DNA from: Patiria miniata
Lineage: Eukaryota; Echinodermata; Asteroidea; Valvatida; Asterinidae
NCBI RefSeq assembly: GCF_015706575.1
Contig: NW_024037053.1
Location: forward strand, 558,001-622,000
Direction of reading: 5' to 3'
DNA: 64,000 bases
The notes below the pieces were generated by a model, which did no database searches, was not told the origin of the DNA, and saw nothing but the letters and a program-made list of their open reading frames with translations. Every line of letters begins with the position of its first letter. Within the stretch, counting starts at the first letter, position 1. Position numbers and translations under genes: made by a program. Of the stretch, positions 20,907-31,065 are shown in pieces.

Positions 20907-23203
20907 TCAACGGATGCAAGGGAGTCTATTTCTTTTGTTAATTTCCTTTGTTGAATCTTGCGTTAACAATAAAATGTTTCCATTGAGGCGAAAGGATTAA
21001 ACGCCGCGATCTTTTTTCACGCTTGAGTGCCTCTGAATGGGGAATATTGAAGCGGAAAATCACGGAATACAGCACTTAGACAACACTTTAGGCCATATAA
21101 TGATACTTTTTGAAGAGGAAATTGCATACTGAATACAACTATAGTTTCAATATGCAAAAATTCGCCGTATATAAAAAGTCGAGGTAAAATTTTTGGAAAA
21201 ACTTGGCCCAAACTTTCCTCTTTCCAACGTAGGTGGCGCTATATAAATTTCATTCTCGCATGTGCCGTTGGTTAGCGCCATGGCGCTATATATGATTTTA
21301 TTTCTCAGTGCGTGCTAGCCGCCTGATCTTATTTCCAAGCATATTTTATAAAGAAAACTTAAGAATAAGTTGAATGGGTCTTGAATGGAACTAAAACAAA
21401 AGCATGAGGTCAGCGAGAAAATGCGATCCGAATAGAAGTCAACTTTAACGGAACAAAACAGGCGATATTGATCGCCCCCTGAGGAACTTCCGCTAGGGGC
21501 GACCTTTCTTGTAGCCGCCCCTAGCGGTATATATTAACGCGCGTACCGCTGGGGGCGACCACTATTGTCGTCCCTAGCGGTATACCGCTGGGGGCGACCG
21601 ATATTGTCGCCCATAGCGGTATAAATTAATGCTTGTACGGCTGGGGGCGACCGTTATTGTCGCCCCTAGCGGTATACCGCTGGGGGCGACCGATATTGAT
21701 CGCCCCCAGAGGAACTTCCGCTAGGGGCGACCTTTCTTGTCGCCCCTAGCGGTATATATTAACGCGCGTACCGCTGGGGGCGACCACTATTGTCGCCCCT
21801 AGCGGTATAACGCTTGTACCGCTGGGGGCGCCCTTTGTCGCCTCTAGCGGTATATATTAACGCGCGTACCGCTGGGGGCGACCATTATTGTCGCCCCTAG
21901 CGGTATACCGCTGGGGGCGACCGATATTGTCGCCCATAGCGGTATAAATTAATGCTTGTACGGCTGAGGGCGACCGTTATTGTCGCCCCTAGCGGTATAC
22001 CGCTGGGGGCGACCGATATTGATCGCCCCCAGAGGAACTTCCGCTAGGGGCGACCTTTCTTGTCGCCCCTAGCGGTATATATTAACGCGCGTACCGCTGG
22101 GGGCGACCACTATTGTCGTCCCTAGCGGTATAACGCTTGTACCGCTGGGGGCGCCCTTTGTCGCCTCTAGCGGTATATATTAACGCGCGTACCGCTGGGG
22201 GCGACCATTATTGTCGCCCCTAGCAGTATACCGCTGGGGGCGACCGATATTGATCGCCCCCAGAGGAACTTCCGCTAGGGGCGACCTTTTTTGTCGCCCC
22301 TAGCGGTATATATTAACGCGCGTACCGCTGCGGGCGACCACTATTGTCGCCCCTAGCGGTATAACGCTTGTACCGCATACATTTAGCGCGCAGTTGGCTA
22401 GCGCATAGCGTGTGTGTATGGCTTATTGAAAGGGGATGCGTGGGGCTGGCTTGATTTTTGGTATACATGTACGATTTATAAACCTTTTTAAAAACTATTG
22501 CTCCACTAACGACTTTTAAATAAATATATTTTATAACAATAATGTGATGATTTTTTTTTCTAGGGCTAGACTGCTTTCCAACCCCGTTCCCACGCGGCGA
22601 AAAAAAATTTCCGCCTCCCCCTGCCTCTTGCTTCATGCGATAGGCCCTTGGCGTTATATACACGCCTGTTTTGTTCCGTTTAAAGTTGCCTTTTATTCGG
22701 ATTGAATTTTCTCGCTGACCTCACTCTATTGTTTTAGTTGTAGACCGATCCAACTTATTCTTAAGATTTCTTTTTAAACTAATGTGATGCTCGGATGTAA
22801 GATCGGGCGGCTAGCGCGCGCACTGCAGAGAAAGCAGCACATGCGAGAATGAAATATATATAGCGCCACCTACGTTGGAAAGAGGAAAGTTTTGGCAAAA
22901 TTTCCCCCAAAATTTTACCTCGACTTTTTAAATACGGCGAATTTTTGCATTTTGAAACTATAGTTGTATTCAGTGTTCAATTTCCTCTGCAAAAAGTATC
23001 ATTATGTGGGTTAAAACGCTGCCTAAGTGCTGTATTTCGTGATTTTCCGCTTCAATATTCCCCATTCAGAGGCACTCAAGCGTGAAAAAAGATCGCGGCG
23101 TTTAATCCTTTCGCCTCAATGGAAACATTTTATTGTTAACGCAAGATTCAACAAAGGAAATTGACAAAGAAAATAGACTCCCTTGCATCCGTTGAACATC
23201 TGT
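20907..23203. mobile_element. Fold-back-like element: long inverted arms around a hairpin array
   Basis: The left arm (about 20907-21470) is repeated in reverse complement at about 22655-23203. Shared blocks include TGTTCAACGGATGCAAGGGA, TTAACAATAAAATGTTTCCA, GATCGCGGCG, GAATATTGAAGCGGAAAATC, AACTATAGTT, ACGTAGGTGGCGCTATAT and CGGAACAAAACAGGCG, with some length differences in the inner arm. The middle is the tandem array listed separately. No clear target duplication and no transposase frame are visible. Architecture (long inverted repeats with repetitive interior) is that of fold-back elements; class is inferred. Confidence 0.85.
21468..22376 (+). repeat. GC-rich tandem array of ~19 self-complementary units
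   Basis: Units of roughly 35-50 bases follow the pattern CCGCTGGGGGCGACC, a short spacer, then GTCGCCCCTAGCGG, so each unit can fold on itself. Spacers differ (ACTATT, GATATT, TTTCTT, ATTATT) and units are linked by ATATATTAACGCGCGTA or TAACGCTTGTA. A set of seven unit types starting with the GATATTGATCGCCCCC unit repeats with a period of about 324 bases (21677 to 22000; a shortened third round from 22231), i.e. a higher-order repeat. Confidence 0.9.
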
Positions 23204-23996
23204 TCGTTGACAGCTGCCATGGTACACATCGTGCACCACAGAAGTACCACAATCTAGCCGCCTGTAGACAAGGCTAGCCCCTTATCTATTGAACGGCGTG
23301 CCGATGCCATGGGGTGTTTTTCAAATATCGGCATCGTTACCAACTGAGGCCCATTAAAAAGTGAAATTCTGGTTGGATCTAGGGTTTGTTTTTGCTGCTG
23401 CAAAATTAAATCATACTAAATTCTCCCACACCGGTGAAGTTATCCTGAATCTTGGTCTTTCTTTTAAAAAAATCTCTATAATATATAGAACCTATAAAGT
23501 CTACAACCCCTCCCCCAAAAGAAACCCAAACAAACTCAACCAAGAAAACAAACACAACAATAAGAAACAGGATTATTTTTCCATTTTTATTTATTGTGAT
23601 GACTTAATATTCCTTATTCAAAGAACTATGCACAGCATTCCAACAATCTTTTAAGTACATGTTTACATTTACAATACAACTACACAATATTTACACTGCA
23701 AGATAAGATTTATCGGACTAAAAGAAAGGCAGTAAATATAAACATTTAACATTTTGACAAATGAAGTAAAGAAATGAAGTCGGAATATGTATAGAATATC
23801 ACACAATATTGTACATTAAACAAAATATTATTGACAATGTGACAGATTATGAGAAAGATTCCACTGGATTGAAATTTCTGACTTGGAAGTTGGATGTAGT
23901 GACAAGAAAATCGCAATGTCGGTTACAAGTTTGAGGGAATGAACAAGAACGTATTAAGTATAATGTCTTAGTCAGAAGTACACGTGAGTATTATTC

Positions 23997-24155
23997 ATAA
24001 GATGGAATTTGCGTCGGGTTGATGTAATTTCAATTTTAGGTTTTGCCCTTCACCAACATATTTTTCTCACAATCACTAGGGGGCAACACTGAGTTTAGAG
24101 TGTTTATAAAATATGTCAGTTAGTGAAGGGCAAAACCCAACATTGAATTGACACT
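23997..24155. repeat. Inverted-repeat fragment of the GGTTTTGCCCTTC repeat
   Basis: AGGTTTTGCCCTTCAC (from 24037) pairs with GTGAAGGGCAAAACCC (to about 24141). The right half, read on minus, matches the plus-strand sequence at 63543-63625 (AACACT...ACTCAGTGTTG), and the nearby CATAAGATGGAATTTG (23998-24013) also recurs near 63765. So this is a rearranged piece of the element found there. Confidence 0.7.
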
Positions 24156-25081
24156 TGTGGAGCTTCTAAACTGACGAGGGACTGAAATGACTTCACAAAC
24201 GTGTTCTGAAAAATTGCGAATTTATATTCATACAAAGCATTAATTAGTCAAATTACAGGTGCATTACCTAAAATCCACAATGACTACCCTCTCTTGGCAT
24301 AACCATTCCTGGCCCATTTTCATGACCTTGGGTTGCTAGCCCCACAAACTCCAAGAAAACAAACTTCCGATTGTCTCAAAGGCATATACAGTGAAATCTC
24401 GATAATTCAAACTTCAAGGGAACAGTTTCGAAATGTGACTTAAGCAGAATTTTGAGATAAGCAGGGTTGTATATCATTGTTATACTACTGAAGGGAATGG
24501 ATTCCTTGTTTGACTTAACAGTTGTTTTGAGTTATTAGAGTTTGAGTTATCGAGATTTCACGGTAACATCATTTGCTTTTCATGCATTTTGTTTACAATA
24601 ATAACACTACTCAAAATCCAAAGATGAATTTTCAAAAACTAGACTGTCGAAGTTTCAACTCATCTGTGGACATTACACATTTCTCGATTTCTTCTTAGTG
24701 ACAGCAAGCCAGACAAAATGATTTTACTGGGGTTGTTTAGTACCAGTATGATCTTTAATCCAAGTAAGCTTTTTGAAAATAATTTGGTTGGCTACTTTTG
24801 GGATGAATGCAAATGACCCTACAAGCCTTTAACCTTCATAATTATAATGAAAAATTCCATGCTTAGTATTTTTAGTTAAAGATCAGACTGTTTGAAATAG
24901 TGCTAATATAAAAGAAATATACATATTTCAAGGCAACATTCCTATGTGAAGATCAAATCACTTTGATACAAACAGTATTGTTCTTTTGTTTTATTTTTGG
25001 AAAAATCCCTTTGTGAAGCAGGGGTTTGGAATGTACACATTTAAACAATCTAGTCAAGACTAGGAGAGGGACTTCCTCAGC
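24156..25081. other. No gene seen; 3' flank of IFT56
   Basis: AT-rich DNA directly downstream of the IFT56 stop codon (the gene is on minus). It may contain its 3' untranslated region. A short imperfect inverted pair, AATCTCGATAATTCAAACT (about 24397) versus AGTTTGAG...CGAGATTTCAC (about 24538), suggests a small MITE. Confidence 0.35.
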
Positions 25082-27824
25082 TCAGGAAACTGGTACCCTG
25101 TTGTCCTTGGCCCACTTCTTCATGACACGGATGATGTATTCCACCTGCGGGTTACCGGTGTTGCGCAAGATTTGAAGGATGTCTCGCAGTGTTTCCCTGT
25201 AGAGGAAAATAGGACAAAAATCTAGTGGCTTGAACTTCACTGGTTTTTTTGCACAAAAAATGAAAGCTGTTCAAAGAGTATAAGAAAAAGAAGAGGGAAA
25301 TCCATAAAAATCAATGAATTTGAATAAGAGGACTAAGAAGTTGAAAAGTATTCATGAAAATTTGTAATAAAAAGCTGTATCCTCTCTGAGTGATCCCCGT
25401 TTTATATTTCCCAGGTCTGCATCGTGACTTTTGGTGTGATCCCTGGCTGCATGGCATATAGAGGTTTATGGCTTCTGACTTGCCCCCCTTTGACAGAGAC
25501 ATTGACAAATTAGGGAATCACCAACATAGGGCTGGATAGCTCAGTTGGTAGAGCACCAGAGTGATACTTATTGAGATGTAATTGGTCAGTGCGCACTGTT
25601 TGATTGATGTACTGTTGTCACCTGACCGTCACCTGACCAAAACTTGAGATCTGATTGGTCATTGTGCAGTGTTTGACTGACCTACTGTGGTCACCTGACC
25701 AAAGGTTGAGATCTAATTGGTCAGTGTGCACTGTTTCACTGATCTACTGTGGTCACCTGACCAAAGGTTGAGATCTAATTGGTCAGTATGCACTGTTTGA
25801 TTGATCTTCTATAGTCACCTGACCAAAGGTTGAGATCTAATTGGTCAGTGTGCACTGTTTGATTGATGCACTGTGGACACCTGACCAAAGGTTGAGATTT
25901 AATTGGTCAGTGTGCACTGTTTGACTGACCTACTGTGGTCACCTGACCAAAGGTTGAGATCTAATTGGTCAGTGTACACTGTTTGATTGATCTTCTATAG
26001 TCACCTGACCAAAGGTTGCGATCTAATTGGGCAATGTGCACTGTTTGATTGATGAACTGTGGTCACCTGACCAAAAGTTGAGATCTAATTGGTCAGAGTG
26101 CAGTGTTTGACTGATCTACTGTGGTCACCTGACAAAAACGTTGAGATCTAATTGGTCAGAGTGCACTGTTTGCTTGACAGACATGACACCCACCTTGGTT
26201 CATGACCAGCTATGATCTGCTGGAATACGCCCACACACGCCCCTCGCTTGCCTTCCCAGTATTCAGGATTGGGGTCCAATCTTTCCAGGACATCGAAAGC
26301 CTTGGCCGCATAGTAGAACTGGCCCATCTATTGACAGAGAAGTTGGAAAATAAAAATTCAGAAGAGACTGTGACAATTACAATTTGAGGTCGAGCAAAAA
26401 AAATCAGAAGTTTGAATGAAAAGCCTGAATTTTTCAATCATTTCGCCATCATTTTCACAAAACGATGAATTTGTTCAAAATCAATATTTTAAGCAATTTG
26501 GGGTTTTTGGCTATTCTAATCTTTTATGATGTTCTCTACATGCATACCAAAGTTCGAGACACAAAAGTGCATCCTTCGTAATTCAAGCTCATTACACAAA
26601 GTGGTTAATGTGCAACGAATCAGGTTTTTTTGCCGTTTTGACAGGGATTTGTCACTTATTCTTGTTGATTTTACACGTGAGAAAGAATGTTGCAACCTGA
26701 CGCCACTTTTTTTTCTTCATACATCATCTCAATACAGATCAGTCTTTGCAAAAATGTTTCAAAGACATGAATCTGTGACTGAGAAACATTTCCAATTAGG
26801 AAATACTGAATAGAAAATTGTCTTGACTCTCCATAGACTTTGGACACAACCGCTGAAGTGGCGTCTGGATACTGCATTCTTACCTACACGTGCCCTTCAT
26901 TTAGATTGATGTCTCCTCTATGATTTGGGTTTTGACGAAGTGTCAAATCTGTTTCGTGAAATCGGCTGCAGGTTTAGATTTAGTGACTGGATACCGATTT
27001 GGGATTTCTGCCTAAAATCTTCACCAAACATATGATGGACAAAAATAGGGGGTGACTTTTTACCTTGTAACAATCGTTGGCAATAAGCTGCAGAAGGCTG
27101 AACGATTCGTCAGACGTCTCCATCTTAAGGTACAACTCCCAGGCTAGTCTGGCCTTGCGATTCATGATGTCTGAACAACAAGAAAACACAGACAGAGTGG
27201 TTATAGATACAGTAGGAGACCACCATAAGAAAATGCAATGGGACCAACAAAAGATGGGGAAAGAATGTTGCAACCTGACGCCACTTTTCTCTTCATATAT
27301 CATCTCAATAAAGGTCAGTCATTGCAAAAATGATGATAAGACATGAATCTGAGACTGAGAAATATTTCTTATTTTCTTCGGAAATACTTAGAAACTTTTC
27401 TTAACTCTCCATAGACCTTGTACACAACCGCTGAAGCGGCATCAGGTTGCGACATGTGTAAATTATTTTTGAGCCGAGGGGGATGTTCATCACAGCAAAT
27501 TTCTGTCGTACAATCTGCTTGAAACGTGATAAAACAAATCCCAAATGGCAAATATTCGATTAGGATGTGATGTTTACATATTTAAACCAAAACAAATTCT
27601 AAATCTGTTTAAAAAAAATTCCCAACATTTAAACAAAACCAGAATCCATACAGAGGTAGTGCATTATCTGGGCCCCATGTCCCTACCTCTAGTGATGTAA
27701 AAGCGCCGGTGTAGTCCCTGCAATCCAGGTATTCTTCCAGCTTGGGCAGCTGTTTCTTCTTCTTGCTCTCCTGGGCTGGAGTCGAGGAGCCAGGCCCGGT
27801 GGCCGGCTTTTGCCTTGACAGCAT
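25082..27824 (-). CDS. IFT56: IFT56 (TTC26/DYF-13) gene with internal exons missing
   Basis: Four coding exons on minus. 27824-27687: N-terminus, 46 residues from MLSRQKP to FTSLE with a KKKK stretch, as in vertebrate TTC26. 27170-27064: penultimate region ([24 protein letters not shown]). 26327-26194: [20 protein letters not shown]...AGHEP. 25198-25082: ETLRDILQ...[13 protein letters not shown] then TGA. The last three join in phase (0, then 2). IFT56 is a TPR protein of intraflagellar transport complex B, normally about 550 residues; here roughly 430 residues between the first exon and the next are nowhere in the 516 bases between them. Exon 1 ends in phase 0 while the next needs one preceding base, so joining them directly gives an immediate stop. 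The exons themselves have no lesions, so assembly loss, recent deletion or a truncated paralogue are all possible. An acceptor lies directly before the ATG, implying an upstream exon. Confidence 0.88.
25395..25551 (+). mobile_element. 5' part of a tRNA-derived repeat in IFT56 intron
   Basis: Shares GGCTGCATGGCATATAGAGG-like, TTATGGCTTCTGACT, CATTGACA and CCAACATAGGGCTGGATAG blocks with 47541-47738. The tRNA A-box region TAGCTCAGTTGGTAGAGCACC is intact, but the rest of the tRNA-like part is replaced by the 62 bp tandem array. Confidence 0.75.
25594..26177 (+). repeat. Minisatellite, 62 bp period, ~9.5 copies
   Basis: Tandem units run CACTGTTTGA-TTGAT...-GTCACCTGACCAAAGG-TTGAGATCTAATTGGTCAGTG. 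Unit starts are near 25594, 25668, 25729, 25791, 25853, 25915, 25977, 26039, 26101 and 26163; the first unit has a 12-base internal duplication of CGTCACCTGACC. It occupies most of the last IFT56 intron and stops about 15 bases from the donor of exon 26327-26194. Confidence 0.92.
26684..26880. mobile_element. MITE family M2, complete copy in IFT56 intron
   Basis: 197 bp with inverted ends AGAATGTTGCAACCTGACGC and AGTGGCGTCTGGATACTGCATTCT (imperfect complement). Internal blocks CATGAATCTG, GAAATACT and CTCTCCATAGAC recur in the copies at 27262 and 49302. Confidence 0.8.
27262..27456. mobile_element. MITE family M2, second copy in IFT56 intron
   Basis: Same blocks as 26684-26880, with a damaged right end (GCGGCATCAGGTTGCGACATG). 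It occupies much of the short interval where the missing IFT56 exons would be expected. A third fragment of only the left end (AGAATGTTGCATCCT) lies at 27917-27931. Confidence 0.78.
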
Positions 27825-28312
27825 CTGTAAGGAAAATAAAAAAATCAAACACACTCTTTATCATATCAATGGACAACAAAATAGAGCAATTCACAACTAT
27901 TCTTAAATTTGAGGGAAGAATGTTGCATCCTCATCCCTTTTTTTTGGGGCATTATTTTAATATGGCCAAAAAAGAAATTAATAAAAACAAAGCCCAATCA
28001 CCTGGGTGACCTATTATCCCTACCAACCAACACAATGGTGCAGAACTTCATTTTCATTTTATTAAAAAAAAATAATCCATTTTTTCCACGAAATAACGGA
28101 CACTGCATGCAGCGATCAGCTGCGGTTTGCATCAAGGTCGTGTACAGTTCGCTACGTCAAAATACAGACGTTTGACGAAACTGTCTGTCCGACGGTCCAA
28201 AGAAAGTATTGTTCCCAAATTTCAAATAGTTACGGATCAACCAGGGCAGCTTTTTGGGGAGATTTTTGTTTGTGAAAGTGGAATTTTAGATGGAGGCAGT
28301 GCATGTATCAAA

Positions 28313-29313
28313 GCACTGTTGTGCCCATTCTTGAAAATCACGCATTCTTAAGAATGTGCATGCACATTCTTAAGAATGTGCAACTGGATCCTTGCTCAAT
28401 CTTCGCAAAAAATAACTCTTCCAGATTGAGCGCACATTCTTAAGAATGCGCAACAAGATAACGGTCTTGTCGATGCCGAGCACCGGCTGCGCTTGGCAAG
28501 TCTAGCTGCATCCTCGTTCACTGATTCTCAATAATTATACTGTTGCAACGCAAGGCGCTGAAAAGTAGAGTGGATATGATAAGTATAGGCGGATTGATTA
28601 TGGGGGGGGGGGGGGGGGACCGGGAAAAAATAAGAGACATAATAATACTAGTGGAAAGAATTCTGATTTTTGGGATAATAAAAGTGGGGGGGGGGGGAAC
28701 GTAAGAATGAAGAATGTGAAGAATGAGAATGAATACTGCGACATCCCATAGTGCTAATGCTATTTCCCATTTAAATTGCCACCAATTTATTGTTCACACC
28801 CCACCATTACGTCGCAGAGCTGGATTCTATCTAGTCAAAAGAGCAATTTTGGCAGCTTCTGGACATCGTTTTGTTTTCGTGGCATGCATATGATACATAC
28901 AGGGACTTGTAACTTGTCTAGCCTAAACAAAGCACTTCCCAGACTAGTTCCCAGTCCTCCGTTATTACAAAACTTCCCATAGTGGGCAGAAAAAAGCAAT
29001 AGTAAACAGGTTTAATTTGATTCAAATTATCGTAGTTATACAAGTACAGAAGCATAGAACATTTTCTTTCCTCTTTATATAAATTGTTTCCCTTTTTAAC
29101 CGCTATACATTTCATTCAACATAATTATGTCGTGCAATGTTTGTTAAGATTGGGCAAAATTCATAAATTGTGCACGTGATATTCCCACCCAATCTTAAGA
29201 ATGAGCGCTCATTCTTTAGAACGCGTGCTCGTTCTTAAGAATGGGCGCTCATTCTTAAGAATGCGCGCACATTCTTAAGATTGCGTGATTTTCAAGGATG
29301 GGCACAACAGCAC
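28313..29313 (+). mobile_element. TIR element family A, complete copy
   Basis: A 993 bp element (28317-29309) has inverted ends TGTTGTGCCCATTCTTGAAA and TTTCAAGGATGGGCACAACA (one mismatch), continued inward by TCACGC and repeats of ATTCTTAAGAAT at both ends. It is flanked by GCAC on both sides (28313-28316, 29310-29313), a candidate 4 bp target duplication. Poly-G tracts occur near 28600 and 28685. No transposase frame. The truncated inverted copy is at 1-664. Confidence 0.85.
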
Positions 29314-29708
29314 CAATCCAAATCACATAGCCAGCAGACCTCCAAAAACTGAGTGCTAGAAGGCACACAGAGTAGCCCCGCCCTACTCCTAGAACTATGG
29401 TGAGCGGAGCCTCATAGATCAAGAAGCCCGCAAAATTGCCTGCAGCACAAAACACTAATAAAGTACAAAAACGTCCATCAAAATGCAGCCATTTCACATA
29501 GAACCGCTGCACAGTTTGCCCCTATACTCCGTACTTTATCTCTTGACATACTCACGTATCTTGTGCGGAACTAACATAGGTGGATTCTGTCGGTTTTTAG
29601 GCCAAAATGATGAAAAATATGCCCTTTCCACATTGAGCCAACCTGACACTTGAAACGTGCACGCATTATGATCGAGAGATGATTTTCGGTTCGCTCGGAG
29701 CGCGCCGC

Positions 29709-29768
29709 GGGGGGTACGGTACATGCACTTGTACGCATGCACATCATTTCGCTTGTACCGTACCCCCC
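29709..29768. repeat. Perfect 15-base hairpin, GGGGGGTACGGTACA
   Basis: Left arm 29709-29723 and right arm 29754-29768 are exact reverse complements around ~30 bases that include GTACGCATGC. Strong predicted DNA or RNA hairpin; origin unknown. Confidence 0.7.
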
Positions 29769-30152
29769 GTACAATTTTTGTACTTTTTATTTTTTTGTTT
29801 TTTTGTCTTGCTGCACTGCGAAGTGAACTGTGGTAATTTTTTTTTTTAAGGGAAAAAACCCAAAAACCATCAATTAGGCCTACTAGTTTTTACCCTTGAC
29901 TACACCGTATACGCACACACCTCCTGAGGGCCTATATGTGATCGAACACACACAAAAAAATTGCCCCCAAAAAACAAATTCCCTACCTACCCTATTTTGA
30001 CAGCCCCTAGCTGAAATTTTTTTAAAAGTGACCCATTCTAAAAAAAAACAAAAAAATCCACGCTCAGTGTAAACTGCTTAAATTGTACTTGAGCGGTTTT
30101 AAATTATAGCTCAAATTTGTAACTCCAGCTGACATGCTCATAAATGATTCAT

Positions 30153-30257
30153 TCACATGTAGCTTGAGTAACTCGAACTTAACAAGCTCATCAGGAATTT
30201 ACAAATTACATGTGAATTCCTGATGAGCTTGTTTACCTGGAGTTACTCAAGCTACAC
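30153..30257. mobile_element. Hairpin MITE, AAGCTCATCAGGAATT arms
   Basis: Arms run TGTAGCTTGAGTAACTC...AACAAGCTCATCAGGAATT and AATTCCTGATGAGCTTGTT...GAGTTACTCAAGCTACA, about 45 bases each, around a ~15 base centre. Confidence 0.75.
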
Positions 30258-30259
30258 AC

Positions 30260-31065
30260 GACCACCGCACACATCCGATCGGAGCGGCCGGAATGCACTC
30301 AGACTGTGTCAGCGTCTGTTGCTAAGCAGCCAAAACCTACCATTTTGAGAGCGGTTTCGTCCCAAACCTCGCTAATGTTCAGTTTACACGAAATCCATTA
30401 AAATGCTGCAAGTTAAAAGTAGCAGAAAAAGAGTATTACTAGTAACTTCATTTTGCCAAAGAGCAAGGAACAGACCCACATCGTAGACTTTCACTCAGTT
30501 TCACTGCCTAGAAAAGGCACTGTAGCGCCCTCTGTCGACATAAAGTTATTTTTCTCATCAATATAAAGTTGTCTATTAATTAGGGAAAAAAATGGCACTA
30601 AAAATTTTGACTGAAGTTACAAGCTACGATTTCTGGCCCACAGTCGGCGGATTTGTGTTGGGGTTTCAAATGTGGGTGGTGATTTCAGAGGCTAAATAAA
30701 CTGCTATGGAATTAAATGATAGTGCAAGAGATACAAATATTTTTTTGGTGGGCAATATCGAAATGTCTAAGTTGAAATAATTAATGACATGCAAGACGTA
30801 TCCGTTTTTGGTCAGGTACATTTCGGATGCTTTCGCAGCATTTTCAAATCATAATTACTTTTTAGAATTTGAAATGGCCGTTTTTTTCTTTATACTACTT
30901 TATCCAACTACATTTACATATAAGCAAAATTACAAACTTTTTGCAACACATTGTCGTAAACGCTGGTATCTGAAAATATCTATGCCAAACCCCCTACACC
31001 GGGGGTTTGTGTAGAAAATATCAGACGGTTATTTATTACCCCCCATCACGTTCAATTAACTTCGG
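30260..31065. other. No gene seen
   Basis: AT-rich intergenic DNA. The 76-codon frame at 30784-31014 has no recognisable domain and no coding support. Confidence 0.35.

Noticed and set aside
21468..22376. CRISPR-like array
   Set aside because: Direct repeats with short spacers look similar at first, but the spacers are themselves repeated, units are self-complementary throughout, and the genome is animal.
25594..26177. CRISPR-like array in IFT56 intron
   Set aside because: Head-to-tail 62 bp units without unique spacers: a minisatellite.
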